From the NCBI GenBank assembly GCA_900771335.1, contig CAAGNP010000040.1:1-64000 (forward strand): DNA of 64,000 nt, written 5' to 3'. The notes beneath the pieces are model-generated. The model had not been told where the DNA came from. It searched no databases and worked only from the letters and a program-made list of their open reading frames with translations. A program made the position numbers and the translations under genes. Positions 16,197 to 25,537 of this stretch are shown here, piece by piece. This stretch comes from Rikenellaceae bacterium. GTDB lineage: Bacteria; Bacteroidota; Bacteroidia; Bacteroidales; UBA932. Each line of letters begins with the position of its first letter. Positions within the stretch are counted from its first letter, which is position 1.

Positions 16197-19104
16197 ACAG
16201 GAACTGTACATGGTTCCTGTTTCCACTTTGTGGGCCTGTGTATGCATACCTTACACCGACTGATACAGGGACATTGAATCTGAAAGGATAGATGTCGACC
16301 ATAAGGTCACTTCCGGCAGACCAGTATATGCTCTGCTTGTAGTCGGGTACAACATCAATAGCGTAGTCTACAAATGGTATAAGGGTAAGTCTCTTAAAAT
16401 AAAGAAGTGTCCACAAGTTATAGTCACCCAAATAGATAGGTATAGCGTAGTCAAGTGTTGCTTGAGCATAATTTTCGGTAGGGGTCATATCCTTGTATCC
16501 CCTTGGAAGGGTCGCATATGAAGATAAGTAGTAGACTTTACCCTCGACATTCTGCTTCTGAACAGTGGCTGTAAGCTTCAAACCTTGTTGAGGTGTTATA
16601 CCCGGGAAATAGAAATATCCGTTAAGATATACCATATTTCCGAAGTTCTCCCCTGTACCTGGCGCGCTACCACCCATAAGGCTGATTCCAAAGCCCCATC
16701 TCGGATAGAATCCTGAACCTGTGATAGGGAGTGTCTGGTAGTATTTCACACCATAGTTCAATTGGTGTTTATATACATATTTGTTTTTCTGTACCGAATA
16801 GTACCTGTCGTTGGTGAAGTTCCATTGGAATTGGGGAATAAATCCTCTGTTCCAACCCCCTCTGGACATGTTCCATGGGTAGTAGATAAGGGCGTATGCG
16901 TGCAGGAATGGGGAATGCAGGTGCTCTGTGGTGTTGACGTGATAGTATCCGTCATCTCCCTTCACCACATTCATCGACCTTCTGTTTCTGTCATTGAAGT
17001 TGGCAGCTATTTCGATGGCTGGTGCCCATCCGGTATAGCTGAATTTGGCATGTGCGGAATGGAATCCCTTGTGGTATGAGTATCCGAGCATTGAGACAGC
17101 GGTCCCGAGAGAGTTCTGTGAGTAGACAGTTGCACCCAATGATGCGAGATCATAAAGATTCTCGTAGCTCATACTCTTAATGTTGTCAATGTTGTAGTAG
17201 ATGGGACCCCAGGAGTGGACTCTGAAGAGATTTCCGAGTTTGCTGTATCTCTTGGACGGGTAGGCTAGCTTATCTGTAACATCCACCACCTCTGCCTCTT
17301 TCACAGAGGTCTGCTCTTTAGCTTGCTCTGCAAGCATCTCCGCTATAGGGTGTTTGTATGGCTTGGTAAAGTCGCTCTTCTCCCATTTGAGCGATTTGAG
17401 GTCATTTTTAGCCAAATGGTAGCCCTGAAGGTCAAATTCTGAGTAGAACATGGTGTCTTCTTGTATAAAGCCGTCAGAGGCTCCATAAAGGGCGTTTGTG
17501 AGTTTGTACAGGTTATTCTCTTCGGTGTCAAATGCGTAGATGTTGTTTACACCCGACAAGTCACTGGTGAAATACAGGTATTTGCCCGAAGATTTCATAC
17601 CTACCAAAGTCTGGTTCTGTTGTGGTATTACCTCTTCCCAGGTCTCTCCATCGAATTTGTAGACTCCCAGACCTTTGTCCAGTACGACTGAGCAGTATAT
17701 GGTCTCACCTATAAAGGCGATCTCCTTAATCTGTCCTTTACCCGGAGCCTCCACCTTACCGATGAGGTGTTGTTGGCCGGAGGTCAGAAGTACCAGGTAT
17801 GAAGAACCCTCTACAGGGTACTCTGCGACGGCGATTCTGTCACCCTTTGGTGATGCGGTAGGGTTGAAGTATCTGGTGCCGAACTGTTGGAAAGACATTT
17901 TCCCGCTCCTCAGATTGAACGATCCGATGATGGACTGGTCCTTCAATTGGTTAGGCCCGTTGAATACCGATTCACTCCAGTAGATATTTCCATCTTTGCT
18001 TACTGTAAGGGGGGATGTATAGTTGCCGAATGGTCTGATGTGTCTCTCTTTTCCATTCTGGTCTACAGCCACCAGGCTTGAAGCCCTCTCAAAACCATCC
18101 TTTACAGCTATGATATGACCATGATATTTGGATGTGGTATCGTCGATGAAAACAGGGTATCTGTAATCGGTATAGAGTCTTTCAGGTTTCTTTTTAATAT
18201 CCTCGCCCTCTGTGGTTTGTCCGATGTTATTTAAATCTTCTTTCCATATTTCGGTAAGGATCTGCTGACCCTCTTCGAGGAGCTTCTGTTTGGTTCTTCC
18301 GCTGACACTGTTGAAGGAGTTGAAAATAACACTGGGGTTATAGAAGTGTTTGACCATGTAGTCGAGCAGTTTCCCCGGGTATTTATAATCTTTTGCGTGG
18401 TATCTTAAGGTGGAGTTTATGACATAGCCTATGGCATAGTGGTCCGGGGTGAAATATTTGTACGATCCGAAATTCCATCTGTCCCAGTCACGGAAGTCGT
18501 CATTAAGGTAAGCTGCCCTCAGGTATTGGAGGAAATCTGCATTTCTACCCCTTCCGGCATTTGTAAGCTCAGTCTCAGCTATCACAGCATCACCCTCAAG
18601 AAAGGCCTTGCTGGGGTATAGCCCTACACCTATTCCTGTAGATTGTTCTCCGAGGAGGTAATAAAGTACATTGTAGACCCCATTTTCAAAATGTGAGACC
18701 TGTCCTACGTGTCTGCTTTCGTGTATTGAGACGTTTTCTGCCCAAGGCTCAGAGGTGTTGGCGTATGCCGGTGGGGTGGTGAAGATATCCACCCTCTTAG
18801 GTGCCCAGGTCACCACACCGTTGCTGCGGGTGTAGTAAGGGTGGAAGACTACCGGGATTTTTTTGGGACTGAGCCCCAGTGGCTCCATCACCCTGGCTCT
18901 GTTGGTCTCGAACAGGGTTGCATACTTTCTTGCGAGTGAATCTATCTCCTGAGGATAGATGAAAATATAGTTTTGGGTCTTGATTTGTCTCCATTTGGCA
19001 CTTCCCGGGTCATCTCCGGCTGTGAAGAATTGTCCCATTACATTTTTAGGGATAAACAATATCGCTATTGCCAAGACAAATAGTAAAGATCTCCTATTGC
19101 TCAT
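16177..19104 (-). CDS. Putative outer-membrane HExxH protein with beta-propeller and C-terminal barrel
   Basis: A 975-residue exported protein with a signal peptide ending near VMGQ (residue 24). The N-terminal part carries H128-E-S-R-H132, a gluzincin-type zinc motif, followed by an LEGDAVIAE segment (about 168-176) that could supply the third ligand. A central region (about 330-600) has PD40/WD40-like propeller repeats. The last 300 residues are Tyr/Trp-rich amphipathic strands ending SLKLP, as in an outer-membrane beta-barrel. Metallopeptidase activity is plausible but unproven; substrates are unknown. It starts 9 nt after the DUF5106 lipoprotein gene, so the two are likely co-transcribed from the tRNA-Gln promoter. 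Its end overlaps uvrC by 20 nt. Confidence 0.7.
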   Translation of the reverse strand: MSNRRSLLFVLAIAILFIPKNVMGQFFTAGDDPGSAKWRQIKTQNYIFIYPQEIDSLARKYATLFETNRARVMEPLGLSPKKIPVVFHPYYTRSNGVVTWAPKRVDIFTTPPAYANTSEPWAENVSIHESRHVGQVSHFENGVYNVLYYLLGEQSTGIGVGLYPSKAFLEGDAVIAETELTNAGRGRNADFLQYLRAAYLNDDFRDWDRWNFGSYKYFTPDHYAIGYVINSTLRYHAKDYKYPGKLLDYMVKHFYNPSVIFNSFNSVSGRTKQKLLEEGQQILTEIWKEDLNNIGQTTEGEDIKKKPERLYTDYRYPVFIDDTTSKYHGHIIAVKDGFERASSLVAVDQNGKERHIRPFGNYTSPLTVSKDGNIYWSESVFNGPNQLKDQSIIGSFNLRSGKMSFQQFGTRYFNPTASPKGDRIAVAEYPVEGSSYLVLLTSGQQHLIGKVEAPGKGQIKEIAFIGETIYCSVVLDKGLGVYKFDGETWEEVIPQQNQTLVGMKSSGKYLYFTSDLSGVNNIYAFDTEENNLYKLTNALYGASDGFIQEDTMFYSEFDLQGYHLAKNDLKSLKWEKSDFTKPYKHPIAEMLAEQAKEQTSVKEAEVVDVTDKLAYPSKRYSKLGNLFRVHSWGPIYYNIDNIKSMSYENLYDLASLGATVYSQNSLGTAVSMLGYSYHKGFHSAHAKFSYTGWAPAIEIAANFNDRNRRSMNVVKGDDGYYHVNTTEHLHSPFLHAYALIYYPWNMSRGGWNRGFIPQFQWNFTNDRYYSVQKNKYVYKHQLNYGVKYYQTLPITGSGFYPRWGFGISLMGGSAPGTGENFGNMVYLNGYFYFPGITPQQGLKLTATVQKQNVEGKVYYLSSYATLPRGYKDMTPTENYAQATLDYAIPIYLGDYNLWTLLYFKRLTLIPFVDYAIDVVPDYKQSIYWSAGSDLMVDIYPFRFNVPVSVGVRYAYTGPQSGNRNHVQFLFSLKLP

Positions 19105-19113
19105 ATTTGTGTG

Positions 19114-20079
19114 TTATAAAGAACTTACGGCATTAATTAATATATGGGTGGGGGCATCTTTAAGGATGACCCTTTTCTGACTGTCTAAAAGGTACAGGGA
19201 TGGAATAGCCCTGACATCATACAGGTTCTCCCCCCTTATCATAAGGTCCTCATTGTAGCAGTTTATCCACTCTTTCGGGTAGATCGGCATATATTTGTAC
19301 CATTCGGTCAGATCTTCATCGATGTAAATGTTGATCACTGTCAGTCTCCCCTCCGAGAGGAGTTTCTGTATGGCAAGAGATCTGTTCAGTGACTCTATGA
19401 TCTCTTTGCAGGCAGTGCATCCGGGGTTTGAGAAGAAGAGGATGGTCATATCCCCTTTGGTTTTATACAGGGTAGAGCGTTTTCCCTCTTTGGTGGTGTA
19501 TGTAAAATCGGTGGCAGGTGCCCCGATCCTGTTTTTGGAGCAGTTTTTCACCTCTTCTGCATATCTTCCCCTGGTAGCAGGGTCAATCATCTCAAATTCG
19601 GCCAATGCTGACGCAATGGGGAGATACAGTTCCTCATTGCGATAGTCGGAGTTTACCCCATAAAAAACCTCCTCTGCGAATTGGACGGCAATGGTGAATA
19701 CGGTGTTCGAAGGGTTCGAGCGCTGAAGTGATATGAGGCGCGAGATGAAGTTGGTCTGCGCTTTTACCCCCTCTGCCAATGGGATGGAGAGGACTATTTG
19801 GGCATATTCGCGGTATGCATTGATGAATTGGTCCTTGGGTACACCTCCGATGTATGAGGTGTCCTGCGAGAAGACTTTGGATGAATCGATAAATGGGTTC
19901 CAATAGTTCTTGGCCACATATACCAGAGCAGGCAGCCCCTGGCCAAGCATAGCCGGAGGGTTGATTTTAGGGAAGTTCTGTGCTTTGCTTGCACTTTTGT
20001 TCGAGCCGCCACCGCAGCTCCCTAAAACAAAAATTGCAGCTATCAACATAGCTGCAATTCTAACAAAAATCTTTTTCAT
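19114..20079 (-). CDS. DUF5106-type lipoprotein with thioredoxin-like domain
   Basis: The 321-residue protein begins with a lipoprotein signal whose lipobox is LGSC, so Cys22 would be lipidated. The N-terminal half resembles DUF5106. The C-terminal half is a thioredoxin-like fold with the redox motif C221-T-A-C224 (NPGCTACKE), and the cis-Pro region appears as VRAIPSLYLLD. It is probably a periplasm-facing thiol oxidoreductase or thiol-binding protein. The ATG lies only 4 nt after the 3' end of tRNA-Gln. The next gene (HExxH protein) follows after 9 nt. Redox direction and partners cannot be inferred. Confidence 0.8.
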   Translation of the reverse strand: MKKIFVRIAAMLIAAIFVLGSCGGGSNKSASKAQNFPKINPPAMLGQGLPALVYVAKNYWNPFIDSSKVFSQDTSYIGGVPKDQFINAYREYAQIVLSIPLAEGVKAQTNFISRLISLQRSNPSNTVFTIAVQFAEEVFYGVNSDYRNEELYLPIASALAEFEMIDPATRGRYAEEVKNCSKNRIGAPATDFTYTTKEGKRSTLYKTKGDMTILFFSNPGCTACKEIIESLNRSLAIQKLLSEGRLTVINIYIDEDLTEWYKYMPIYPKEWINCYNEDLMIRGENLYDVRAIPSLYLLDSQKRVILKDAPTHILINAVSSL

Positions 20080-20083
20080 ATTG

Positions 20084-20154
20084 TTGACTTACCAGGATTC
20101 GAACCTAGACAGACAGAACCAAAATCTGTAGTGCTACCATTACACCATAAGTCA
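20084..20154 (-). tRNA. tRNA-Gln (anticodon TTG)
   Basis: The minus strand gives a 71-nt cloverleaf. The acceptor TGACTTA pairs with TAAGTCA, the anticodon stem ACAGA/TCTGT closes loop TTTTGGT (anticodon UUG), and the T-loop is TTCGAATC. The discriminator base is A and CCA is not encoded. Only four bases (CAAT) separate it from the start codon of the downstream lipoprotein. Confidence 0.95.
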
Positions 20155-20165
20155 GTTTGCGGGTG

Positions 20166-20196
20166 CAAAGATAAATGAATCTTTTTTAAATCCAAA
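20166..20196 (-). promoter_or_regulatory. Promoter of tRNA-Gln (and likely the lipoprotein operon)
   Basis: Minus-strand TTTG (20193-20196) and TATCTTTG (20166-20173) are 19 nt apart, and the tRNA starts 11 nt later. No other promoter fits between the tRNA and the lipoprotein gene. Confidence 0.8.
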
Positions 20197-20204
20197 CAAA
20201 AAAT

Positions 20205-20663
20205 TTACAACCATGGTAAATTCTCTCCGAAAATGGAAAATAACCATATCCAAAGGAGAAATCTTGTCGCTTTTCCGATGAGCATATAGATGGAGCATTT
20301 TATCGGAGGGAGCTTGTAAAATCCTAATCCTATAGCGAATATGTCACCCACGAACGGCAGCCAGCTCATAAATGCGAGCAGTGCCCCATATCTCTCTATT
20401 CTGGATTTTTGGGCAGCCAATTTTTCGGGTGTAACCTTGAAAAGCCGTTCCATCCACTCCCATTTGCCGAGCCAGCCCAGACCGAAGGAGGTGAGTCCGC
20501 CAAGCCAATTGCCCGCAGTGGCACTGATAAAGCATACAAGGGGGTTGCCTCCAGCCAATAGGAGCCCTATAATGAGGAAATCGGATGAAAAAGGGACCAC
20601 CGTCGCAGCCATAAATGACCCGACAAAAAGGCCGATATATCCCCACTCCTGCAAAAATTCCAT
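20205..20663 (-). CDS. yqaA: YqaA-family (DedA-related) membrane protein
   Basis: A 152-residue integral membrane protein with about four transmembrane helices. It begins WGYIGLFVGSFMAATVVPFSSD and carries AGNWLGGLTSFGLGWLGKW, both typical of YqaA, a short branch of the DedA/SNARE-associated superfamily. A conserved reentrant-type segment with FMSWLPFVGDIFAIGLGF follows at about 93-113. DedA proteins are linked to lipid transport and membrane homeostasis; a specific role for YqaA is not established. The start codon overlaps the stop of tadA by one base, implying translational coupling. Confidence 0.88.
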   Translation of the reverse strand: MEFLQEWGYIGLFVGSFMAATVVPFSSDFLIIGLLLAGGNPLVCFISATAGNWLGGLTSFGLGWLGKWEWMERLFKVTPEKLAAQKSRIERYGALLAFMSWLPFVGDIFAIGLGFYKLPPIKCSIYMLIGKATRFLLWIWLFSIFGENLPWL

Positions 20664-21100
20664 TACCTTATCTTTTTAAAGAAATCGGAGACGAGCTGTC
20701 CGCACTCCTCAGCAAGTACTCCGGATACCACCTCAGTCCTGGGGTGGAGGAGCGATGGGGAGAAGAGTGAGTATCCCCTTTTGGGGTCGGCAGCACCGTA
20801 GACCACTTTGGCCACTTGCGCCCAGGCAAGGGCCGCGGCGCACATAGGACAAGGCTCCACCGTTACATAGATGGTGCAGGAGGTGAGATATTTACCCCCA
20901 AGGTATTCGGTGGCCATCGTGATAGCCTGCATCTCGGCGTGGGCGGTGGGATCTTTGAGAAGCTCATTGAGATTGTGGGCACGGGCTATGACAGACCCTT
21001 TGCATACCACCACGGCTCCGATGGGGATCTCCCCCTTTTCCCCCGCCTTGACCCCCTCTTTGAGGGCCTCGCGCATATATTTCTCGTCAGATTGGATCAT
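20663..21100 (-). CDS. tadA: Nucleoside deaminase, probably tRNA(adenine-34) deaminase TadA
   Basis: The 145-residue protein has the cytidine/deoxycytidylate deaminase zinc signature: HAEMQAI (His and catalytic Glu, about residues 54-60) and PCPMCAAAL (two zinc cysteines, about 84-92). Length and pattern fit TadA, which converts A34 to inosine in tRNA-Arg(ACG). Guanine deaminases share these motifs, so substrate is inferred. It lies 6 nt after nhaD and overlaps yqaA by one base. Confidence 0.9.
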   Translation of the reverse strand: MIQSDEKYMREALKEGVKAGEKGEIPIGAVVVCKGSVIARAHNLNELLKDPTAHAEMQAITMATEYLGGKYLTSCTIYVTVEPCPMCAAALAWAQVAKVVYGAADPKRGYSLFSPSLLHPRTEVVSGVLAEECGQLVSDFFKKIR

Positions 21101-21106
21101 ATTGTT

Positions 21107-22483
21107 CTAAAATAGGAGTAGATATACCGCTGCACCGGCAGCATAGCTGATCAGTGCTATCCAGGAGAATTTCTTAAGGTAATATACGAATGAGATCTTC
21201 TCCATACCCATCACGGTGACACCCGAGGCAGAGCCAATGATAAGGAGGCTGCCGCCTGTCACTGCGCAATATGCAAGGAATGTCCAGAATGTCCCGTCTG
21301 CCATAAAAGCACCCGCCTCTGCGATAGGGTACATACCCATTGAGGCGGCTACAAGGGCCACATTGTCAAGAAATGATGAGCAGACACCGAGGAGAAGGCC
21401 TATTGTGTTGGGATCTCCGATAAGATTGTTAAGTCCCACAGAGAGTTCTGTCAGGAAGCCCACAGTCTTCAGGGAGTGGACAGACATCAGGATGCCGAGG
21501 AAGAACAGGACAGTGGAGATATCAAGCTTGCTGAAAAGATTCGAAACAAGGAGTTTTTTGGAGGCAGAATCGTGAGATTTGTGCGCTTTTATATCGGTGA
21601 TGATCCAGAGGACCACAAGCCCGAACAGGACGCCCATGAATGGGGGTAGATTGAACAGACTCTGAAGTACAGGGACCATAGCCAAAGAGCAGAGACCGAC
21701 AATAAGGAGGGTTGTCTGGTATTTGTGGGTGATGTATTCCGGAAGATTTGCCCTCTCAAGTACCACATCTGCCACTTTTTCCCCTTTAGGGAACATAAAC
21801 GACACTATAATGCATGTGGTGACAGCATAAAGGGAGCTTGACAGGATCAAGTGTGAAATCTGATGCCCTACAGAGAGGTTTCCACCTGTCCAGAGGAGCA
21901 GGGTGGTTACATCTCCGATGGGAGACCACGAGCCGCCTGCATTGGCGGTAAGGATGGTGAGGCAGGCATAGATAATCCTGTCACTTTTATTGCTGACAAG
22001 TTTTCTGAGAACCGCCACCATCACGATGACTGTAGCCAGATTGCCCAGGAGTGCTGATAAAATGAAGGTGAGGAGGCCGAAAACCCACACCAGTCTCCTT
22101 TTGCTCTTCGATCTGATTGACTTGGTGATGACGCTGAAAGCTCCGTGTGAGTCGAGTACTTCCACTATCGCCATAGAGGCAAGGACGAAAAACAGAGTAG
22201 TGGAGACATCGCCAAGGGCCTCCACCAGAGCACCTTCGACATATCTGAATGCCTGCTCAGCAGGGGAGAGGGCTGCAAATTTTGGGAAGCCCGCTATGAA
22301 ATTATCCATGTATTCGGGGGTGTGGAGGGCAAACAGGCCGGCTGCATCGAGAAGGCAGATCAGCCATAGCAGGATGGACATACCCACAGCCACAGCCGCT
22401 TTGTTTATATGGGTTATATCTTCAAGGGCGATAAGAATAATCCCCAAAAGGAAGATAATAGGCATAACATAGAATAGAAACAT
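21107..22483 (-). CDS. nhaD: NhaD-type Na+/H+ antiporter
   Basis: About 458 residues with a dozen hydrophobic segments. Family features include FFVLASMAIVEVLDSHGAFSVI, ANAGGSWSPIGDVTTLLLWT and SSFLDNVALVAASMGMY, which carry the polar residues seen in the ion transporter superfamily. It exports Na+ in exchange for protons. The start at 22483 (MFLFYVMPII) is chosen because the 42 extra residues of the longer frame (from 22609) would lie over the groES control region and read as non-conserved sequence. A TATTTTTG box sits at 22509-22516. It heads a tight nhaD-tadA-yqaA run. Confidence 0.92.
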   Translation of the reverse strand: MFLFYVMPIIFLLGIILIALEDITHINKAAVAVGMSILLWLICLLDAAGLFALHTPEYMDNFIAGFPKFAALSPAEQAFRYVEGALVEALGDVSTTLFFVLASMAIVEVLDSHGAFSVITKSIRSKSKRRLVWVFGLLTFILSALLGNLATVIVMVAVLRKLVSNKSDRIIYACLTILTANAGGSWSPIGDVTTLLLWTGGNLSVGHQISHLILSSSLYAVTTCIIVSFMFPKGEKVADVVLERANLPEYITHKYQTTLLIVGLCSLAMVPVLQSLFNLPPFMGVLFGLVVLWIITDIKAHKSHDSASKKLLVSNLFSKLDISTVLFFLGILMSVHSLKTVGFLTELSVGLNNLIGDPNTIGLLLGVCSSFLDNVALVAASMGMYPIAEAGAFMADGTFWTFLAYCAVTGGSLLIIGSASGVTVMGMEKISFVYYLKKFSWIALISYAAGAAVYLLLF

Positions 22484-22508
22484 ACGCTTATTTATTAAAT
22501 TTGTATCG

Positions 22509-22516
22509 CAAAAATA
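22509..22516 (-). promoter_or_regulatory. -7 box of nhaD-tadA-yqaA
   Basis: Minus-strand TATTTTTG lies 26 nt before the ATG at 22483. Confidence 0.5.
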
Positions 22517-22521
22517 AAAAA

Positions 22522-22563
22522 TGTGCCAAAATGTCACAATACCACTATGGCATTTATTTTGCC
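22522..22563 (+). promoter_or_regulatory. Sigma-54-like promoter and upstream palindrome of groES-groEL
   Basis: TGGCATTTATTTTGCC at 22548-22563 has GG (22549-22550) and GC (22561-22562) separated by exactly 10 nt, the spacing of -24/-12 sigma-54 promoters. Immediately upstream, TGTGCCAAAATGTCACA (22522-22538) is a near-perfect palindrome (TGTGnCA-AAA-TGnCACA). No TAnnTTTG housekeeping box and no CIRCE element was found between 22484 and 22624. The assignment is an inference from spacing. Confidence 0.5.
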
Positions 22564-22624
22564 ACATAGAGGGCATCAACAGAAAACAAATTTTTAAAAA
22601 TATAAACATTAAAAAAAGACAATT

Positions 22625-22894
22625 ATGACTATCAAACCTTTAGCAGACAGAGTTTTGATCGAGCCCAAAGAGGCTGAAACCAAAACAGCAAGTGGTATTT
22701 TTATCCCAGACACAGCCAAAGAGAAACCCCAGCAGGGTAAAGTAGTGGCAGTAGGCAATGGCAAAAAAGACGAACCTATGGAGCTTAAAGTGGGTGACGA
22801 GGTCCTTTATGGCAAATATTCAGGCACAGAGATCACCGTGGATGGTAAAAGTTATCTTATGATGCGTCAATCTGACGTACTCGCTATCATGTAA
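22625..22894 (+). CDS. groES: Co-chaperonin GroES
   Basis: The 89-residue protein is a standard Hsp10: [36 protein letters not shown], with the mobile loop around residues 18-32, and [12 protein letters not shown] at about 59-70. It caps GroEL to enclose folding substrate. It is followed after 28 nt by groEL as an operon. Codon use is strongly biased like groEL. Confidence 0.98.
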   Translation: MTIKPLADRVLIEPKEAETKTASGIFIPDTAKEKPQQGKVVAVGNGKKDEPMELKVGDEVLYGKYSGTEITVDGKSYLMMRQSDVLAIM

Positions 22895-22901
22895 TTATTA
22901 A

Positions 22902-24551
<1,650 letters not shown>

Positions 24552-24585
24552 AATTCTGATATTTAAAATCGACCAGGATAGTTGT

Positions 24586-24622
24586 AAAATCGGTGAGATG
24601 GTTGACGTCTCACCGATTTTTT
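24586..24622. terminator. Terminator of groES-groEL, usable from both sides
   Basis: AAAATCGGTGAGA (24586-24598) and its exact complement (24608-24620) form a 13-bp stem with T-runs on both strands. It lies between the convergent groEL and a minus-strand lipoprotein gene. Confidence 0.85.
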
Positions 24623-24629
24623 GTTAATA

Positions 24630-25097
24630 TTAAATCCTGCTACCTTCTCCGAGATCAAATGTTATCTTACTCCCTTCTACAAATGAGAATGTAATTGGTT
24701 TGTATTGGAATTTGTCGACCCGGGTGTGCTCGGTACTTATGCAGAGTATGTATTCCCCTTCTCTGAAGCCTTTAATTTCACAATTGTAACTTGTGTGACA
24801 GAAACAATAGGACGCCAAGCCCATATTCCATTCATTGATATTGATGGTGTTACCTTCATTTGTTATATCAATAGCCATCTCTGCACTGCAGCAAAAGTCA
24901 CCTTCTCTATAAAGATGTAGGATACCATTTTCCCTCATCTCCAATGTTACAGTTCTATCGGTCAAAGCTTTTGTATTCTTTTCGCATTTCGAATACAGAT
25001 AATTATCAACAGTTAAAGAGTTCTCCTCTAAAGGTCTGTTTTTATCACATGATATTATGGACACAAACAGAATAAGAATAGTTATAGCTTTTTTCAT
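24630..25097 (-). CDS. Small lipoprotein of unknown function
   Basis: The 155-residue protein starts with a lipoprotein signal and lipobox IISC (Cys17). The mature part is cysteine-rich (FCCSAEMAI, SYCFCHTSYNCEI) and mostly predicted beta-strand, which suggests a small disulfide-containing envelope domain. I recognise no family. It is AT-rich like the genes to its right and faces groEL tail to tail, so it marks the left edge of the accessory block 24.6-32.9 kb. Confidence 0.65.
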   Translation of the reverse strand: MKKAITILILFVSIISCDKNRPLEENSLTVDNYLYSKCEKNTKALTDRTVTLEMRENGILHLYREGDFCCSAEMAIDITNEGNTININEWNMGLASYCFCHTSYNCEIKGFREGEYILCISTEHTRVDKFQYKPITFSFVEGSKITFDLGEGSRI

Positions 25098-25217
25098 AAT
25101 AGTTATTTTAAAGTTATTGATTAAAAGTGAATGTTCTTACAAATGTTGTTTGCTGGTCGAGGGGTATTTAATGATTGCAATATAGTAAAAATTTTTAATG
25201 ATTGCAATGGTACATAG
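25098..25217. other. Gene-free spacer left of the transposase remnant
   Basis: The spacer has no open frame of interest. It holds a 15-bp direct repeat described separately and AT-rich sequence upstream of the lipoprotein gene. Confidence 0.5.
25167..25208. repeat. 15-bp direct repeat
   Basis: TTTAATGATTGCAAT occurs at 25167-25181 and again at 25194-25208, 27 bp apart. It lies just before the transposase remnant and could be an old target-site or local duplication. Confidence 0.6.
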
Positions 25218-25400
25218 AGCCCTTATTCTGAGGATATAAACTTGCCTTCTGGTATTGGAATCGTCCAATTTAGCGAATCTAAACGGATAAAATACGAACA
25301 AGAGATGATTTCAGAACATGATTATAACAATATCCTGGCCACAGCCTGCGAAGAGGGGCGTATTGAAGAACGGTCAGTAATATCTAAAAAAGTTGAATAG
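25218..25400 (+). pseudogene. C-terminal remnant of a PD-(D/E)XK (Rpn/PDDEXK_2-type) transposase
   Basis: An open frame of 60 codons with no start codon ends at a TAG at 25398. Its translation contains KYEQEMISEHDYNNILATA followed by CEEGRIEERS. This resembles the charged helical tail (YE-x-E-x-D plus repeated E-x-G-R) of the Rpn/PDDEXK_2 transposase-like nucleases common in Bacteroidales. The catalytic domain is missing; an in-frame TAG lies directly upstream at 25215. It is a scar of a mobile gene; family assignment is by tail pattern only. Confidence 0.55.
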
Positions 25401-25537
25401 GCGACGCACCATATTTCATATCTATCCACTGCGTCACACCTCAAAGAGCAGTTCAAAAGAGGCCAAATCCCGCTTCACGCAATGAATTATGTACATATTC
25501 GCTGCGTCAATAAAGGATGCACACTTCAAGCGAGAAA
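25401..25537. other. Gene-free spacer after the TonB receptor gene
   Basis: Nothing recognisable was found. There is no strong hairpin that could serve as terminator for the minus-strand receptor gene. Confidence 0.4.

Noticed and set aside
22484..22609. 42-residue N-terminal extension of NhaD
   Set aside because: It would cover the groES control palindrome and the nhaD -7 box, and its sequence is not like a conserved transporter start.
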